A stretch of DNA of 64,000 nt, taken from Brachypodius melanocephalos. Lineage: Eukaryota; Chordata; Aves; Passeriformes; Pycnonotidae. The notes beneath the pieces are model-generated. The model worked only from the letters and a program-made list of their open reading frames with translations, had not been told where the DNA came from and did not search any database. The stretch lies in the NCBI GenBank assembly GCA_013398615.1, contig VZSR01000598.1, positions 1,693,086 to 1,757,085 of the forward strand, written 5' to 3'. Positions 27,501 through 37,194 of this stretch are shown here, piece by piece. Every line of letters starts with the position of its first letter. The first letter of the stretch is position 1. A program made the position numbers and the translations under genes.

Positions 27501-30500
27501 GGAGGGGAAGCAGGAAATTCTAGGTGGTAGTTTAGAGCCTCTGCTTTATTGCATCCAAGAACATTTTTCTTTGACCAAAACACCTTTTTTTTTTTTTTTT
27601 AATGACTCTAAACCAAACTTGAGATATTTTAATAATTTGTGTCCATCCCCCTCAGCCAGGGAGACAGAGTCTTCTGTGGCTCCCAGCAGTGATGGTGCAT
27701 CCAGAGCATTGGTTCAGGTTTGGGTGTTCTCTGTGTAACATTTCTCATTGCTGTGGAGGATAGAGGTTGAAAAATGAAGGGTGATGAAAACCTCTTTTAA
27801 AGTACTTGATCAGAAACTCCAAGGACTGCTGTTCAGCAGGGGAGAGGTGTGGTTTGTGAAGGAGCTGCAGGTTTGCAGAGGAGGAGATGACGTTCCTGAG
27901 CCGTTTCAGGGAGTTGGGTGGATGCACAAGGCTCCAGAATTCAGGGCTCTGAAGCTGATCCCTTTAATAGTCTCTGTAGTGTTTGCTATAAAAAATGAAA
28001 TATCTTCAACTCTGCTCGTGCCTTTTAAAGTAAAGCTTTATATTTTTTAACTAAAAACATTAATGATGAATGAATAATGTACAATCCAAAACACTGTTGA
28101 ATTTAGAATAAGGAACGGTTTGGGGCTTCCAGGCATCATTAAAATGAGAGTTGTGTTACAAACAGCACAACCTCCTCTCTGCTGAGTACAAGGTTTCACA
28201 TTTGGTCAAGGTCTGGTTCAACTGGCTGAAGATGTGAATTTTTAAATTCGTGAACAGACCTTTTAAGATTAAAAATAGAAGCCTGTGTGCTTGTTGTTTC
28301 TTGGCTGTATGTACTCTTGCTCTTTTGGCAGGTGTTCAATGGCAGTGACACCACCATCCCATCTTACATGAGAAAGAACAAAACTAATAACTAAGCTTTA
28401 CTTAACTAATGATAAAAATAACATTATTTTTCTATTTTGCTATCTGCAGCAAAGAGAAACATTATCAAAGCACTAGCTAAGGTTGTTATTTATTTTTAAA
28501 GTCAAACAGTGATCGCGTTTATAGACATTCAACCTCAGTGAATATAAGTGTGGATACAAAAGAATACAATTACTGTAACATTTTGCAGCAATAGTCTTAG
28601 AAGGGCAGGTGCTTTGTAAAGTGCAGTGTGACAGTGCCACCCGAGCTGTGCAGTGGCTTGGTGTCCACGAGCATTCTGGTCTGCAGGAGTTGTCCCCACG
28701 GCAGGGGCTGGGTGGGATGAGCTCCGAGGCGCTTCCCAAGCTGACCCCCCGTGCCATTCTGTGCTGCAGGTGCCAGGGTGTGGAGCAGGCTCCAGAAGGG
28801 AGCGAGGAGCTGCCAGAGGCCGCTCTGCCCTCGCTGTGCCTCAAGCAGGTGTTCCCCAAGTACGCCAAGCAGTTCAGCTACCTGCGCCTGGTGGACAGGG
28901 TGGCCGCGCTCTTCATCCGCTTCCTCGGGGTCAAGGGGACAACCAAGCTGGGGCCGACGGGATTCCGCACCTTCATAAGGTCAGTCGGGGAAAAGCCGGC
29001 CCTGTTAGTGGCACACCTCAGCTGGCAGGCTTTTGCCTTCCAAGGTGGAGCCAGTGCCTGTTCTGTTACAAAATAGATTCATTTTCATCATCCCCAGCTC
29101 CTGGAATACCTGACCTGTGAGTTTGTGTCTGCGAGGGAGTCCTGGCTTTATTTGACAGCAGATCAGTGATACTTTGGCAGATACAATTTGCCGTGTTCCT
29201 CAACATGTCACGTTCCCAGTAAACGGTAGAAATATCATTGTGAGGAAGTGACAGCTGAAATTGGGTCACTTGATGTGATTCTGTCGGCTGTGGGGGCACC
29301 CAGGCTGCCCCAGGCTGCAGGGAGCATTCCCAATGCCAGTTCCTGATGCACCATGCAGGGAGGATTTGCATTGTGAAATTGCACCTTGCAATGTCATGGA
29401 ACCCAATTTATTTTTTCACATACTTTTTATTTAGGAGGGGTTTTTTTCATTGTTTTTTATGGCTATATCTGTTCTAGTCATGGTACAAATACCTCATTTT
29501 CTGTCTTTCATTGACTATGACAAAAGAAATGAGCAGCAGCAGCAGATGTACTCTTAAAACACAGATCCTGTTTCTATGCAGATGCATTTAGCATTCAGGA
29601 ATGAATATAAAACAACTTGGTTTATACAAATTACGATATACAGAAAATGTCTGAAGGCATCTGCTCTATCCACAGACCAGCACAGGATTGCATCCAGTTC
29701 TGTCTTTTTTGTAGTTTAATCCAGCCTTATTTTGGCACATGTCAGAGGAACACAGAATAAATGCCAACACTTTCTTTTAAGAATAGTCAGATAAATTGCC
29801 ATATCTCAACGGCATAGCATTTGTAGTTTCTTAAAGCATGTTAAATTAAACTTTTTAATACTGGCAGATATTTTTGTTTATTTTCTCCCACAGCATCTAT
29901 ACCAGCTATAAGGCCCTTTTTTGAAGAGCTGTCATTGGTGTTCATTTCAGGAGGAAAGTCAGGTTTCTGTGTGTTGTATCACTTTTCAGGAATAAAATGG
30001 TACAAAAGTGAGATTTGTGTGCTGGCAAGTGCTTGCAAAGACTGTCCACCCAAATTCTGGCTCATCAAAATCTGTTCTCCTTTAATATTTTCTTAATTCT
30101 AAAAAAGTAGCTATAAGAGAAACACTGACTGTGGCTCTAGTCCTTGCTTGGATGCTGCTTGGGAATTTTTGGGAATTTTTATCTAGGTGAAGCCTTACTC
30201 TGTTTTGAGGGAGTTCTGTTGAGCTTAGTAAAGAGTGAGATTTGCTTCAATTATCTGAGTTTGGGGTGGGGTGGTTTTTTTGTTTTGTTTTTGTTTTTTG
30301 TTTGTTTGTGGGGTTTTTTTTTGGACTTTTTGGGGTTTTTTTTGTTTCTTTTCTGGCAAGAAATTTTGGCCAGCTCTTTGGCACATGCAGTCGTGGCAGC
30401 CAGGCTGCCAGACACCTGGAAATCCTGGACACAGGGGCTGTTCCCATCCATGATCAACTCTGCACGGCGGACTCGGACCACACCAAGTCCCAGCCCCAGC

Positions 30501-33308
30501 TGCACCCAGAACTGCTCTCCATGCAGTGTTCAGAACCACCAGGGCAAATCCTGTCGGTGTTCAGGCATGGAGGAGCAAGGCTGTGCCTGAAAGCTTCCTC
30601 CAGCCCTTTCCAAACAGGATCAGTCTGACAAATAAAAGGGAATTTCTCTGTGCAAACTCTGCCTCGTGCAGATAGTCTGTGCAGATTTGTGGTGCCTTTT
30701 GCAGTGTACCAATTAATTCCATTCTCCTACAGCCTCAGAGTACTGGCAATACCCTGGGAGAAAGCTCTGTGTAACAGTCAGGACATATTTTTAATTGAAA
30801 TATTCCGAGTTTGGGCCTGTTCCATTCAGATAGGAGCACTTAATGAATGCTGGTTTGTTTGCTCTCTGCTGTGTATCTTTTATTAGACTGAGCACATTAC
30901 AGTGGGTCTGTACACATGACATGGGTAAACTTTTCTCCTGCAAGTTGCCCTTGCAGAATTTTTCCTGACTTGGGAGTTTTGATTTAATGAGAATCTCTTC
31001 TTTATTTTGTTGCTTTTAAACAGAAACTGCAAACTGAGTAACAGCAGTTTTTCAATGGCTGCTGTAGATATCCTATATATTGATATCACAAGGAGGTGGA
31101 ACAGCATGGGCATTGACCACAAGGAATCAGGTAACCCAGGTTTGTATTCAAAAACTATGAAATCTGACTTTTAGGTTGTTTTTTTTTTTTTTCAATTTTA
31201 GTTGCTCAGGTACACCTCAAACGTTTGATAGAAATGAGAAGAAGCCATGTACACCTGAGGCATGCACATACACAACCAATTCTCCTGGTTACTGCTGTGG
31301 CAGTTCCCTTCAGGGTAGTATTACTTTAGGTATGTAAGGGTCACCTCAGTTTCACAGCAAATATAAAATTTGAGTGTTTGCATTTAACATTTCAGGGTGG
31401 GTATAAATCACTTATGTTGGTTGGCTGGTAAAATTTCACCAGGAAAAATAAGAGACATGCAACTGAATTTTCAGGCTTTCAAAAACGAAAGAGATTTGTG
31501 TATGGTGTCAATGAACCAGATGCTTTTTAGGTGTTAAAACACAAAGTATCCACCTGTTTCTGTTGGCTTTATGTTTGGCCCACTCCCAGCTGTAACCAAG
31601 ACAAGCAAGATTCTGTTGTTCTAAAACAGCTTCTAACTTTTTTCATAATATGCTTCACATGAGTGTCACTTCTGGGGAGAAAGTGTGTGTGTGCTACCAG
31701 AGGTGCTTTCCCTGCCTGCAGCTCACTGTGACTGATAAAATAATTTACTGAGCTGGCAGCTGCTGCTTTCAGATAACTCAACAATTCCTTTGCAAGCTGT
31801 TTTACAGCCAAGATCGTAAACGACCCCAGCTGCAGCCTTGGTTGAGAGAAATTATACTTTAGAATATAATTGTCATATTTTGAAAAGGTGCCTTTCCTAC
31901 AGCATCAATAAGCCAACAGAGTTAAAAACCTCAAACCTTTCAATATTTCATCCTAAAATAATCTTAAGTGTATGTTCAAACTGGGAGAGCTTGTGACATT
32001 CTGCACAACCAACTGGGGTCTGGCTTCTTAATTAAGAATTTGAGTAGGTATTACTTCAAGGTTTTAAATACAATAATTAGTGTTAATACTCAGCTCCTCT
32101 TCCCTTTGGCTCTGGTAATGTGCTGTTAGTGAGAAGTGATCAAACAGCAGCTGAAGAGTCTCCCCTGCAGCATGAGGCTTTTGCAGGGGACATTTGTGTG
32201 GGAAGGGGCAGAGCAGTTGTATTATAGCAGAGACATTTTTTGGCACTGCACTCTTCAGCTGTTTGTTTTTCATTCAGTTGAAACGACTATTGTGGAGTTG
32301 CTGGGTATGACTGAAAAAATGATCTCTTCACCTTCAAAAGGGTTCACACCTGGTACAGGCTTTGCAGGAGGGAAATAGTGCTGCAAATAAACTCACATCT
32401 TGCTAAGGTGATACTTGGTAATGGGGTTACCTTCATAGTGCTACGGACTGAAACAACACACTGGTGTGAACTTGTGGGTCAGATCCATCTCTAAAAATAC
32501 AGGGTTGAAAAGACTCCATTCAGCTGCCGACATAAATTTGGTTTTCTCTCCAGCTGGATTGTTTTCCTTGATGCTCAGTACGTTGCTGTATGTCTCATTT
32601 GGTTTCAACTTAATAATTTTGGCAGCAGAAATCAAGGCTAATACTACATCAGTTTAATGGTGTGATATCCTAAAATGTGTTCTTGCTGTACCACTTTGGA
32701 TTCCAGGCTGAGGTCTGCAAAGCCAGAAGCTGCCTCAGTGCTAGAGAATGTCACCCCCCTGTAACCCAGCCTGAAACACCCAGTGAGTGTGACACAAATA
32801 AAACCTTGGCTTTTGGTCTTTAAAGGACATTTCTTTGCTTTCTGAGCATTGCAGATGGCTGCCATTTAAATGAAAAGATGTGAACCAGCACGATTGTTTG
32901 TGTTCACACCCATCGCGAGCACATTTGGCCTCGCTGCCACAAGAAACAGGAATTAATATTATCCCTAAGGAATGCAAGCTCCCGATCTCTCGCCTTTTCC
33001 TTGCAGGAATGTGTCTGCAAGCCTTTGTGGAAGCTTTCTTCTGCCTGGCCCAGAGGAAATACAAGTCGCTGCCGCTGCACGACCAGGTGGCGTCGCTGAT
33101 CGAGCTGTGCGAGTGTCGCCTGGCTGCCCTGCGAGGGAAGCGCCTGGTGTGGGGCTGCGGGCTCGCCCCGAACCACCGGACCCTGCCAGCCACGGGCACC
33201 GCGCCCGGCCCCGCCTGCAGCAGCCCCGCTCCGCCACACCAAGTGTTCAGATTACAGAAATCATCGCAGCTAAGGGCGCTCATGTGCCGCGACAGAACTG
33301 GGAGTTAA
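1..33308 (+). CDS. TTLL11: TTLL11, tubulin tyrosine ligase-like polyglutamylase (9 coding exons, 5' end possibly partial)
   Basis: The spliced product is about 731 residues when counted from the first in-window Met at 7. TTLL11 is known as a tubulin polyglutamylase that lengthens glutamate side chains on alpha-tubulin tails, acting on cilia and spindle microtubules. Seen in the sequence: an Arg/Gly/Pro-rich N terminus (1-150), then the TTL catalytic domain (about 150-520) with the ATP-grasp motif KPDGGCQGDGI, the motifs KFDIRLYVLLKS and MHLTNYSLN, and the metal/ATP-binding LLEVNANPSM. A helical C-terminal region with KQVFPKYAKQF follows. All eight introns have GT/AG ends and the reading frame is kept across each. 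I identify it as TTLL11 rather than another TTLL by close agreement with the mammalian protein as I recall it, from VDSSKAKTSLEALKIS to the last exon, and by the DAB2IP neighbour. The frame is open to base 1, so the start is uncertain. Confidence 0.95.
7..240 (+). repeat. Degenerate in-frame coding repeat in TTLL11 exon 1
   Basis: Variants of a unit translating roughly as EPAGMGTAG(T/I) recur, with an underlying 15-nt / 30-nt period. For example, GGGACAGCAGGGA plus ATAGAACCGGCGG-type segments occur near 85-105, 107-135 and 200-225. The copies are imperfect and vary in length by multiples of three, so the frame stays open. Low-complexity N termini of this kind often vary between species. Confidence 0.7.
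562..5852 (+). other. TTLL11 intron 1
   Basis: This 5.3-kb intron is AT-rich after the CpG island fades. It contains T-rich tracts (about 3340-3395) and an A run at about 2835. The block at about 3540-3800 is less degenerate-looking and CpG-bearing, and is listed as a conserved-element candidate. No gene was recognised, and the open frames are short and lack family resemblance. Confidence 0.6.
5853..5949 (+). CDS. TTLL11: TTLL11 coding exon 2
   Basis: This 97-bp exon follows a pyrimidine-rich acceptor ending CTCTGCAG and ends at donor GTACTT (phase 0 to 1). It encodes FPFGRRLPCDIYWHGVSF and onward to KFPG, the start of the TTL-fold core. The sequence is strongly conserved with mammalian TTLL11. 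Confidence 0.95.
5950..7279 (+). other. TTLL11 intron 2
   Basis: This is a 1.3-kb AT-rich intron. I see no repeat family, RNA gene or coding sequence in it. Confidence 0.6.
7280..7413 (+). CDS. TTLL11: TTLL11 coding exon 3
   Basis: This 134-bp exon has acceptor TCCTCCCAG and donor GTACAG (phase 1 to 0). It encodes MMETVRKITLSRAMRTMQ, then the EYNFYPRSWILPEE stretch typical of TTLL enzymes, in which the YPRSW(I/V)LP motif precedes the nucleotide-binding ATP-grasp subdomain. Confidence 0.95.
8090..8146. repeat. Three consecutive short inverted repeats (hairpin cluster)
   Basis: Three perfect stems lie back to back. AAGAGTAC (8090-8097) pairs with 8100-8107 across a 2-nt loop. CTTTAGTAAAA (8105-8115) pairs with 8122-8132 across a 6-nt loop. 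AGATAC (8131-8136) pairs with 8141-8146 across a 4-nt loop. Neighbouring stems overlap by two or three bases, so not all can form at full length together. No known element was recognised. Confidence 0.7.
10510..10623. repeat. 19-bp tandem repeat, 6 copies
   Basis: Six units of GGAAAGCATCATCCCTTTT start at 10510, 10529, 10548, 10567, 10586 and 10605. Differences are mainly C/T changes in the CATC(C/T)CTT segment, one A-to-G change in the fourth unit, and a TTT variant in the last. The tract is intronic, and variation in copy number would be expected. Confidence 0.9.
12335..12910 (+). CDS. TTLL11: TTLL11 coding exon 4 (catalytic core)
   Basis: This 576-bp exon codes for 192 residues, with acceptor CCTTCTAG and donor GTAAGT, both phase 0. 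It carries most of the catalytic ATP-grasp domain: PSWKPTFIVKPDGGCQGDGI (nucleotide-binding lysine and glycine loop), VVQEYICKPLL, KFDIRLYVLL and FMHLTNYSLNIHSGNF. All the catalytic-site motifs that I would expect in this segment are intact, so nothing suggests an inactive copy. Confidence 0.97.
12911..13461 (+). other. TTLL11 intron 4
   Basis: A 551-bp intron with clean GT and AG ends. I see nothing else in it. Confidence 0.7.
13462..13557 (+). CDS. TTLL11: TTLL11 coding exon 5
   Basis: This 96-bp, phase 0/0 exon encodes ILGFDILLMKNLKPVLLEVN followed by ANPSMRIEHEQE. The Glu and Asn of LLEVNANPS are the metal/ATP-binding pair at the end of the TTL ATP-grasp fold. The acceptor is TTCTGCACAG and the donor GTAAGA. 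Confidence 0.96.
13558..14074 (+). other. TTLL11 intron 5
   Basis: A 517-bp AT-rich intron. Its 3' end (TGTGATGTCAAG) has few pyrimidines directly before the AG, though a CCCTCT run lies about 15 nt upstream. Confidence 0.7.
14075..14193 (+). CDS. TTLL11: TTLL11 coding exon 6
   Basis: This 119-bp exon (phase 0 to 2) encodes LSPGVFENVPSPVDEEVKVA, then VIRDTLRLVDPQKKKRKDTQ. It forms the end of the TTL domain and the basic stretch that starts the microtubule-binding extension. The donor is GTAAGTG. The acceptor, TGTGATGTCAAG, has an unusually poor pyrimidine tract, but the protein match leaves little doubt about the boundary. Confidence 0.93.
20878..20930 (-). mobile_element. CR1 LINE 3'-end fragment, antisense
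   Basis: The segment CTGGAAGGGACCTTAAAGAT followed by CATCTCATTCCATCCCC is the reverse complement of the well-known CR1 3' end. This is a short, 5'-truncated remnant inside TTLL11 intron 6. Confidence 0.75.
26160..26338 (+). mobile_element. CR1 LINE 3'-end copy, sense
   Basis: Diagnostic CR1 pieces occur in order: CTGGCACAGGGTGCCCAGAG, CCATCCCTGGAAGTATTC, GGGATAGTGGAAGGTGTCCC and TTCCTTCCAACCCAGATCAT. The copy finishes with ATTCCATGATTCTATGA, the short ATTCTATG-type terminal repeat of CR1. It is heavily 5' truncated and may extend a little further left. The wording of the consensus is close to that of songbird CR1 subfamilies. Confidence 0.9.
28770..28979 (+). CDS. TTLL11: TTLL11 coding exon 7
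   Basis: This 210-bp exon (phase 2 to 2) has acceptor GTGCTGCAG and donor GTCAGT. After a variable acidic linker of about 22 residues (EQAPEGSEELPEAA) it encodes the conserved PSLCLKQVFPKYAKQFSYLR and FIRFLGVKGTTKLGPTGFRTF. It lies 14.6 kb beyond exon 6. It is much more GC-rich than its surroundings. Confidence 0.95.
28980..31023 (+). other. TTLL11 intron 7
   Basis: A 2.0-kb intron. It is mostly AT-rich, apart from a T/G tract and a GC-rich block at about 30266-30640 that is listed separately. No coding sequence was recognised. Confidence 0.6.
30266..30640 (-). other. T/G-rich tract followed by a GC-rich block (possible reverse-oriented retroinsertion)
   Basis: About 90 bases made almost only of T and G (30266-30355) are followed abruptly by about 280 bases of GC-rich sequence, within an AT-rich intron. 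On the minus strand this reads as a unique GC-rich sequence ending in an A/C-rich tail, which is how a retrocopy would look. I see no recognisable protein, no intact open frame of known family, and no convincing target-site duplication. Confidence 0.3.
31024..31130 (+). CDS. TTLL11: TTLL11 coding exon 8
   Basis: This 107-bp exon (phase 2 to 1) has acceptor TTTTAAACAG and donor GTAACC. It encodes NCKLSNSSFSMAAVDILYID and then ITRRWNSMGIDHKESG, matching the C-terminal helical region of TTLL11. Confidence 0.95.
31131..33006 (+). other. TTLL11 intron 8
   Basis: A 1.9-kb intron with canonical ends. It includes a run of Ts near 31180. I see nothing else in it. Confidence 0.6.
33007..33308 (+). CDS. 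TTLL11: TTLL11 last coding exon with stop codon
   Basis: The acceptor is CCTTGCAG. In frame with exon 8 it encodes GMCLQAFVEAFFCLAQRKYK and LPLHDQVASLIELCE, which are conserved. A fast-evolving tail rich in Ala, Pro, Gly and Arg follows (from about KRLVWGCG onward), ending at TAA 33306-33308. The final 45 or so residues do not resemble the mammalian tail as I recall it. Confidence 0.93.
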
Positions 33309-34965
33309 TCCCCAGCCGGGTGCGTGTGTTGCTGGAGGAGAGACGGGTGATGGAATCCCTTCGTTTCAGAGTGACAGCTATTTATTTCAGCTGTATTTTC
33401 TATCTGTGCTTTTTGAAAAGTCTACTGCAACCTCCCGTTTTCAAATAATAACCCTGGCAACGGCTATTTCTTCTCCTCTCTGTGGGATTTACGGTGCACG
33501 TCCCGTGACAAACTGTGCATTCATCCTGAGTGCGTGGGAGAGAAGGACCAAACCACAGGGGATGATAACCAGCATCATGGGATTGGCTGCACTGACTGAG
33601 GCACACTCCTCTCAAAGGAATTACACTGCTTTGTGTGCACAGGACACAACACAGACACCAAGGAAGGAACTGCAGTCACAAATACCAGACCGGAAAACTG
33701 AAATCTGGAATTACACTCGTGGTCACAGACTTCAGGCCTTGACTCTCTTCTTTCCATGGCTTGGACTGTACGTGTTGGAATCAATACAGATTTTGGTCAA
33801 TATCTATGTACTTATTTTTTAAAGTCAGTCTTAAAACACTGAAATAATATTTTGGCTTCTACTTCTTTGTACATGTCTTTGCCATGACAAGTACTGTTAG
33901 TTTTTTAAAGAAGAACTAAAACTGTTTATCCTTTTGCTTCCACAGAACCAATAAGCTCACACTTATTCACAGGAAAAGATTTACTTTCTTAAGTGAAATT
34001 TGGTGAATCAAGTGGTGGTTTTGTCTTCAGGGATTCAGCACTGCTTCTGCAGAAAGCTGTACAGTGTAAGGGCCTAAGAGGTAATTTAAATTCCAGTGGA
34101 ACCAACCCTGTCACTGACTTTAGCCTAAACTAACTACTCTTTCTAGGTTTGCTTATTTTTTGTCTTTTGCATGTTTGTTACCCTTTTGGGACCTGTAGTA
34201 ACATCTAGAGCAGATATTTTTTGTGTCTTTGCACATATTCTTTGTTCTTCCCTTAAATAACAGCGTCACTCTGTACAAATTAGATCTAAGGATATTGTGT
34301 CTAAACTGCTGGGCTGTACTGCTGGAGTTGTACAGAGGGGTCTTATTTTTCAGGAAATGAACCATGACTTCCATGATCACACACTTCTTGTGGGGGCTAA
34401 GCAGAACATGAGACTGGCTGGAAGGACAGGAATAACTTGGAACTTCAGGGCTGTTGAGTGAAATTCTTTGTGGTCTCTAATTTATTACAATAATGAATGG
34501 CTACATCTGAGCTTGATTTTCCTCCTTTGTTCTACTCTTTAATGTTAATGACTTGGCTTATGTTTTAGTGTCCTCCATGCTATCAGAAATGGCAAAGCTG
34601 TAGGATGGGCACTGAGCTTTGGGCTGGAGAACACGCCCTGAGCTCCATGTCAAAATATTCCAGTGGCTGGTGCCCCTGAAACTGTGTCACTGAGGGGGAG
34701 TCCGCCTGTTTCATGTCAGGGACTAAATGCACAGTATGGAGTGGGTTTTCATTTCAGGGAATGTTTGTAGAGTTTTTTTCCTGATTTCAGTTTTAAGCAG
34801 CATGTGTTTTTCCCAAGTGGCAATAGCAGCATGGCAATGCAATGCAGGAGGCACGCTGAGCCCACACAAAACTAGTCCCCAGCATGTGTTGATCTCAGAT
34901 GTGGGCATCCTTTCTCCTTATCTTTTTTCTGTAACACAAATAAAATAGTAGTAGATGATCTTTTT
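33309..34965 (+). other. TTLL11: Putative TTLL11 3'UTR
   Basis: AT-rich sequence follows the stop codon with no further splice or coding signal. The first clear AATAAA is at 34939-34944. A second at 35439-35444 could give a longer form. The extent is inferred, since no transcript data are available. Confidence 0.45.
34939..34944 (+). terminator. Candidate AATAAA polyadenylation signal of TTLL11
   Basis: AATAAA lies about 1.63 kb past the stop codon, and T-rich or GT-containing sequence (GATCTTTTTTAG) follows within 30 bases, which suits a cleavage site near 34960. A second AATAAA at 35439-35444 is an alternative. Confidence 0.4.
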
Positions 34966-36269
34966 TAGTACAACGGCCCCACTCTTTGAAATTTTATGTA
35001 TTGTACATAAGAGGACAATTGTAGACTAACTAATGCCACTGCCCTCAGCCTTGTTCAAACGTTGTAAAGATTATTGCAGTATGAAGATAAAATGCCGAAC
35101 TCCAAGGTCTGGCACCTGTCAGAACAAATGAAGCTGAAAGGGCCATTTTTTTCACACTTTCATTGTAATATATTTGAAGACATTCACAGGTTGAAAAATG
35201 GTTACTTCTCCTTTTGTGACATCTGACATTTGTCTTGCGATTGGCAGTGTGTTACTGGAAAATAGCTTACAGTTCCTCTCATCTCATGATTGATGTCCTG
35301 TAAAGACAGAGTTACAGAGGAGTTGGATTTGAAATGCTATGACTGTGAATGCCTTTCCTTGCACCTTTGAAGCAGTACCATGTGTGGCCCAAAATATCCC
35401 AGTTTTGCAATTGTATAACTTACCCTGATATCAGTGGAATAAATTAACTATTGACTATTGAACACTGATAAGATCACTCTCTCTATGGGAGATCTTTATA
35501 CTCTCTGGATCTAATAGAGGTTTTTATAGCTGGTGCATCCACAGGCTGATGCTGCATGCCCTATTCATCTCCCACTTCAAATATGAAGGGTCCCTTGTAG
35601 AATAGTCAAAATATTCAATTATCTGCCTCTAGTAACCCAGTGTTCATGTATTTATATAATTGGAAAATTGAATGCCATATTATTCTCGGAGGGGGGGAGG
35701 GAATAAACCAGGAATGTACTTTACAGATTTAATGGCAGTCACATTTCTCTTCCCTCCTGTCTAATTCAATTTCCTCTGAATATTATTTAGCATCCAATTT
35801 CATAGAGCCTTTAAGTTACCAGTCTGTGCCCATGCAAATAACCAGATACACTTTATCCAGGATGTGAATGCTAATGCACTGATAATCTGTTAATCCTGAG
35901 GTACCTCTCTAGCTAAAGGAACAATACAGGAAAGGTCTTGGAATTTTAACAGCACTTTTGTATATATTCTCTTCAGAGAATAGCACAGCACTGCACTCAT
36001 GATTCTATTTATGACGTAATATGAAATGAATATTGTATACCAGTGAAATCTTTTGTGTTATCAGACACACTGGGTCTGGTATTACTCTCTGGGTAGAAAT
36101 CAGAATAAAACAACATCTAACGAAAATTTGAGGCAAATGAGTCCAGAATTTCAACCCTCTTCCCTGCAGGTTTGTGTGCAGCCTGAAGGTGCCCGGACTG
36201 GCTCAGTGATTCCTTGTTGCATTTGTGTTCTTCAGGCTGTTGCAGGTAAATCACCTCAATCTGTCCTGG

Positions 36270-36970
36270 GCTCTGGACACTCCTTATCCTCCGCACGCCC
36301 CGTCCCTGCCGAACCTTCTGGAACACTGGACAGAGCCCACAGCGCTCCTTGCCGCACACCTGTGGCTGTTTCCTCATCAGGAAGCGCGGGGGAGGTGCTC
36401 GCTAATTACCCGTTAATGAGCGCTGGGAGCCCCCCGGGCCGGGCTGTGCCCTCAGGGCCCTCAGGAGGGCACGGCCGCCCCGCGATGGTGCCGGAGTTTG
36501 GAGCCTCGGCGGTGAGGAGCGATCTCGTCCCGCTGCAGCCCGAGCCCGGCGGGGTAGGTGAACTTCTTTCTTGTGCTGGGTACTCGGTCAGGCGGGGATT
36601 TTGGGGTTGGCCGGGGCGTGGTTCCTGCGCTACTTTATGTGGGAGTCTCCCTGGGCTGTGCTGGGCTCGTAGGCAGTCGAGGGCCGGCCCGCCCCGGTCT
36701 GCTCAGCCCTTCGGCAGGGTCGGGATGGGATCCGGGGATTGCGATGCCTTTCGGTTTCACGGAGCAGAACCGTGGGGATCCTCCCCATGGAGGGGATGGA
36801 GCCCCGTAGGCTTCCTGGAGAGCCCCACGCAGGAAAATGTCCCCAGGAGGATCGCGGCCGGGGGCAGAGCGCGGCCTTTCCAGAACCTTCCTGGCGGCGG
36901 GGCCGTGAGGGAAGGGGCGGCCCGGGCCGAGGGGCCCCGGCGGATTGGCGGTGCACACCTGGGGTGAAAT
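36270..36970. promoter_or_regulatory. CpG-island-like block, gene unknown
   Basis: GC content and CpG frequency rise sharply (GCGCGGG, GGCCGCCCCGCG, GATCGCGGCCGGGG and similar), comparable to TTLL11 exon 1. Neither neighbouring gene begins here; both end on either side. A possible splice donor (GGGGTAGGTG) occurs at about 36554 on the + strand. It might be the promoter and first exon of an unannotated, perhaps non-coding, transcript, or simply a GC-rich patch. Confidence 0.4.
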
Positions 36971-37194
36971 GGGGCGTTTCAGTAAGGGCGTTTCCATAGC
37001 AATGTCCAGGGTTTGCCCTCCTTGTGCTGGACTGAGCCCTCAGTGGCCCATGGAGATGAGTGTGAAGGAGCTGGTCCGTGCTGCGCTTTGTGCTTTGTTC
37101 CACCTCCTGTCTCTGTCATTGTGGAGGTTGGTTGGAACCTTCTGGAGCAGGGAACCCTGCATGGCATAACTCCATGTGAGGAAATCTCATCACA

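Larger units (their letters stand above)
14194..28769 (+). other. TTLL11 intron 6 (large)
   Basis: This 14.6-kb intron separates the catalytic part from the C-terminal exons. It is AT-rich and contains CR1 fragments near 20.9 and 26.2 kb, a pure T run of over 20 bases near 22150, and two diverged copies of a roughly 180-bp segment near 22.77 and 25.71 kb. AT-rich stretches near 16.4 and 23.6-23.9 kb resemble conserved non-coding DNA. No further TTLL11 exon is needed: exon 6 (phase 2) joins exon 7 in frame. No other gene was recognised. Confidence 0.6.

Noticed and set aside
14194..28769. A missing TTLL11 exon in the large intron
   Set aside because: Exon 6 and exon 7 join in matching phase (2/2) and give continuous TTLL11-like sequence, so no exon is needed.
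28473..29120. Alternative open frames of 131-155 codons over TTLL11 exon 7
   Set aside because: One frame contains the true exon plus read-through into introns. The others are GC-driven shadows.
30225..30539. Lys-rich open frames on the minus strand
   Set aside because: They are translations of the T/G tract read in reverse, not a real basic protein.
32741..33448. Minus-strand and other-frame open frames across the last TTLL11 exon (90-180 codons)
   Set aside because: They lie opposite or overlap the verified exon 33007-33308 and have no family resemblance.
36053..36967. 304-codon open frame as a protein-coding gene
   Set aside because: It depends on low stop density in CpG-rich DNA, and the translation is low-complexity Gly/Pro/Arg with no known family. 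Kept only as a possible non-coding first exon.
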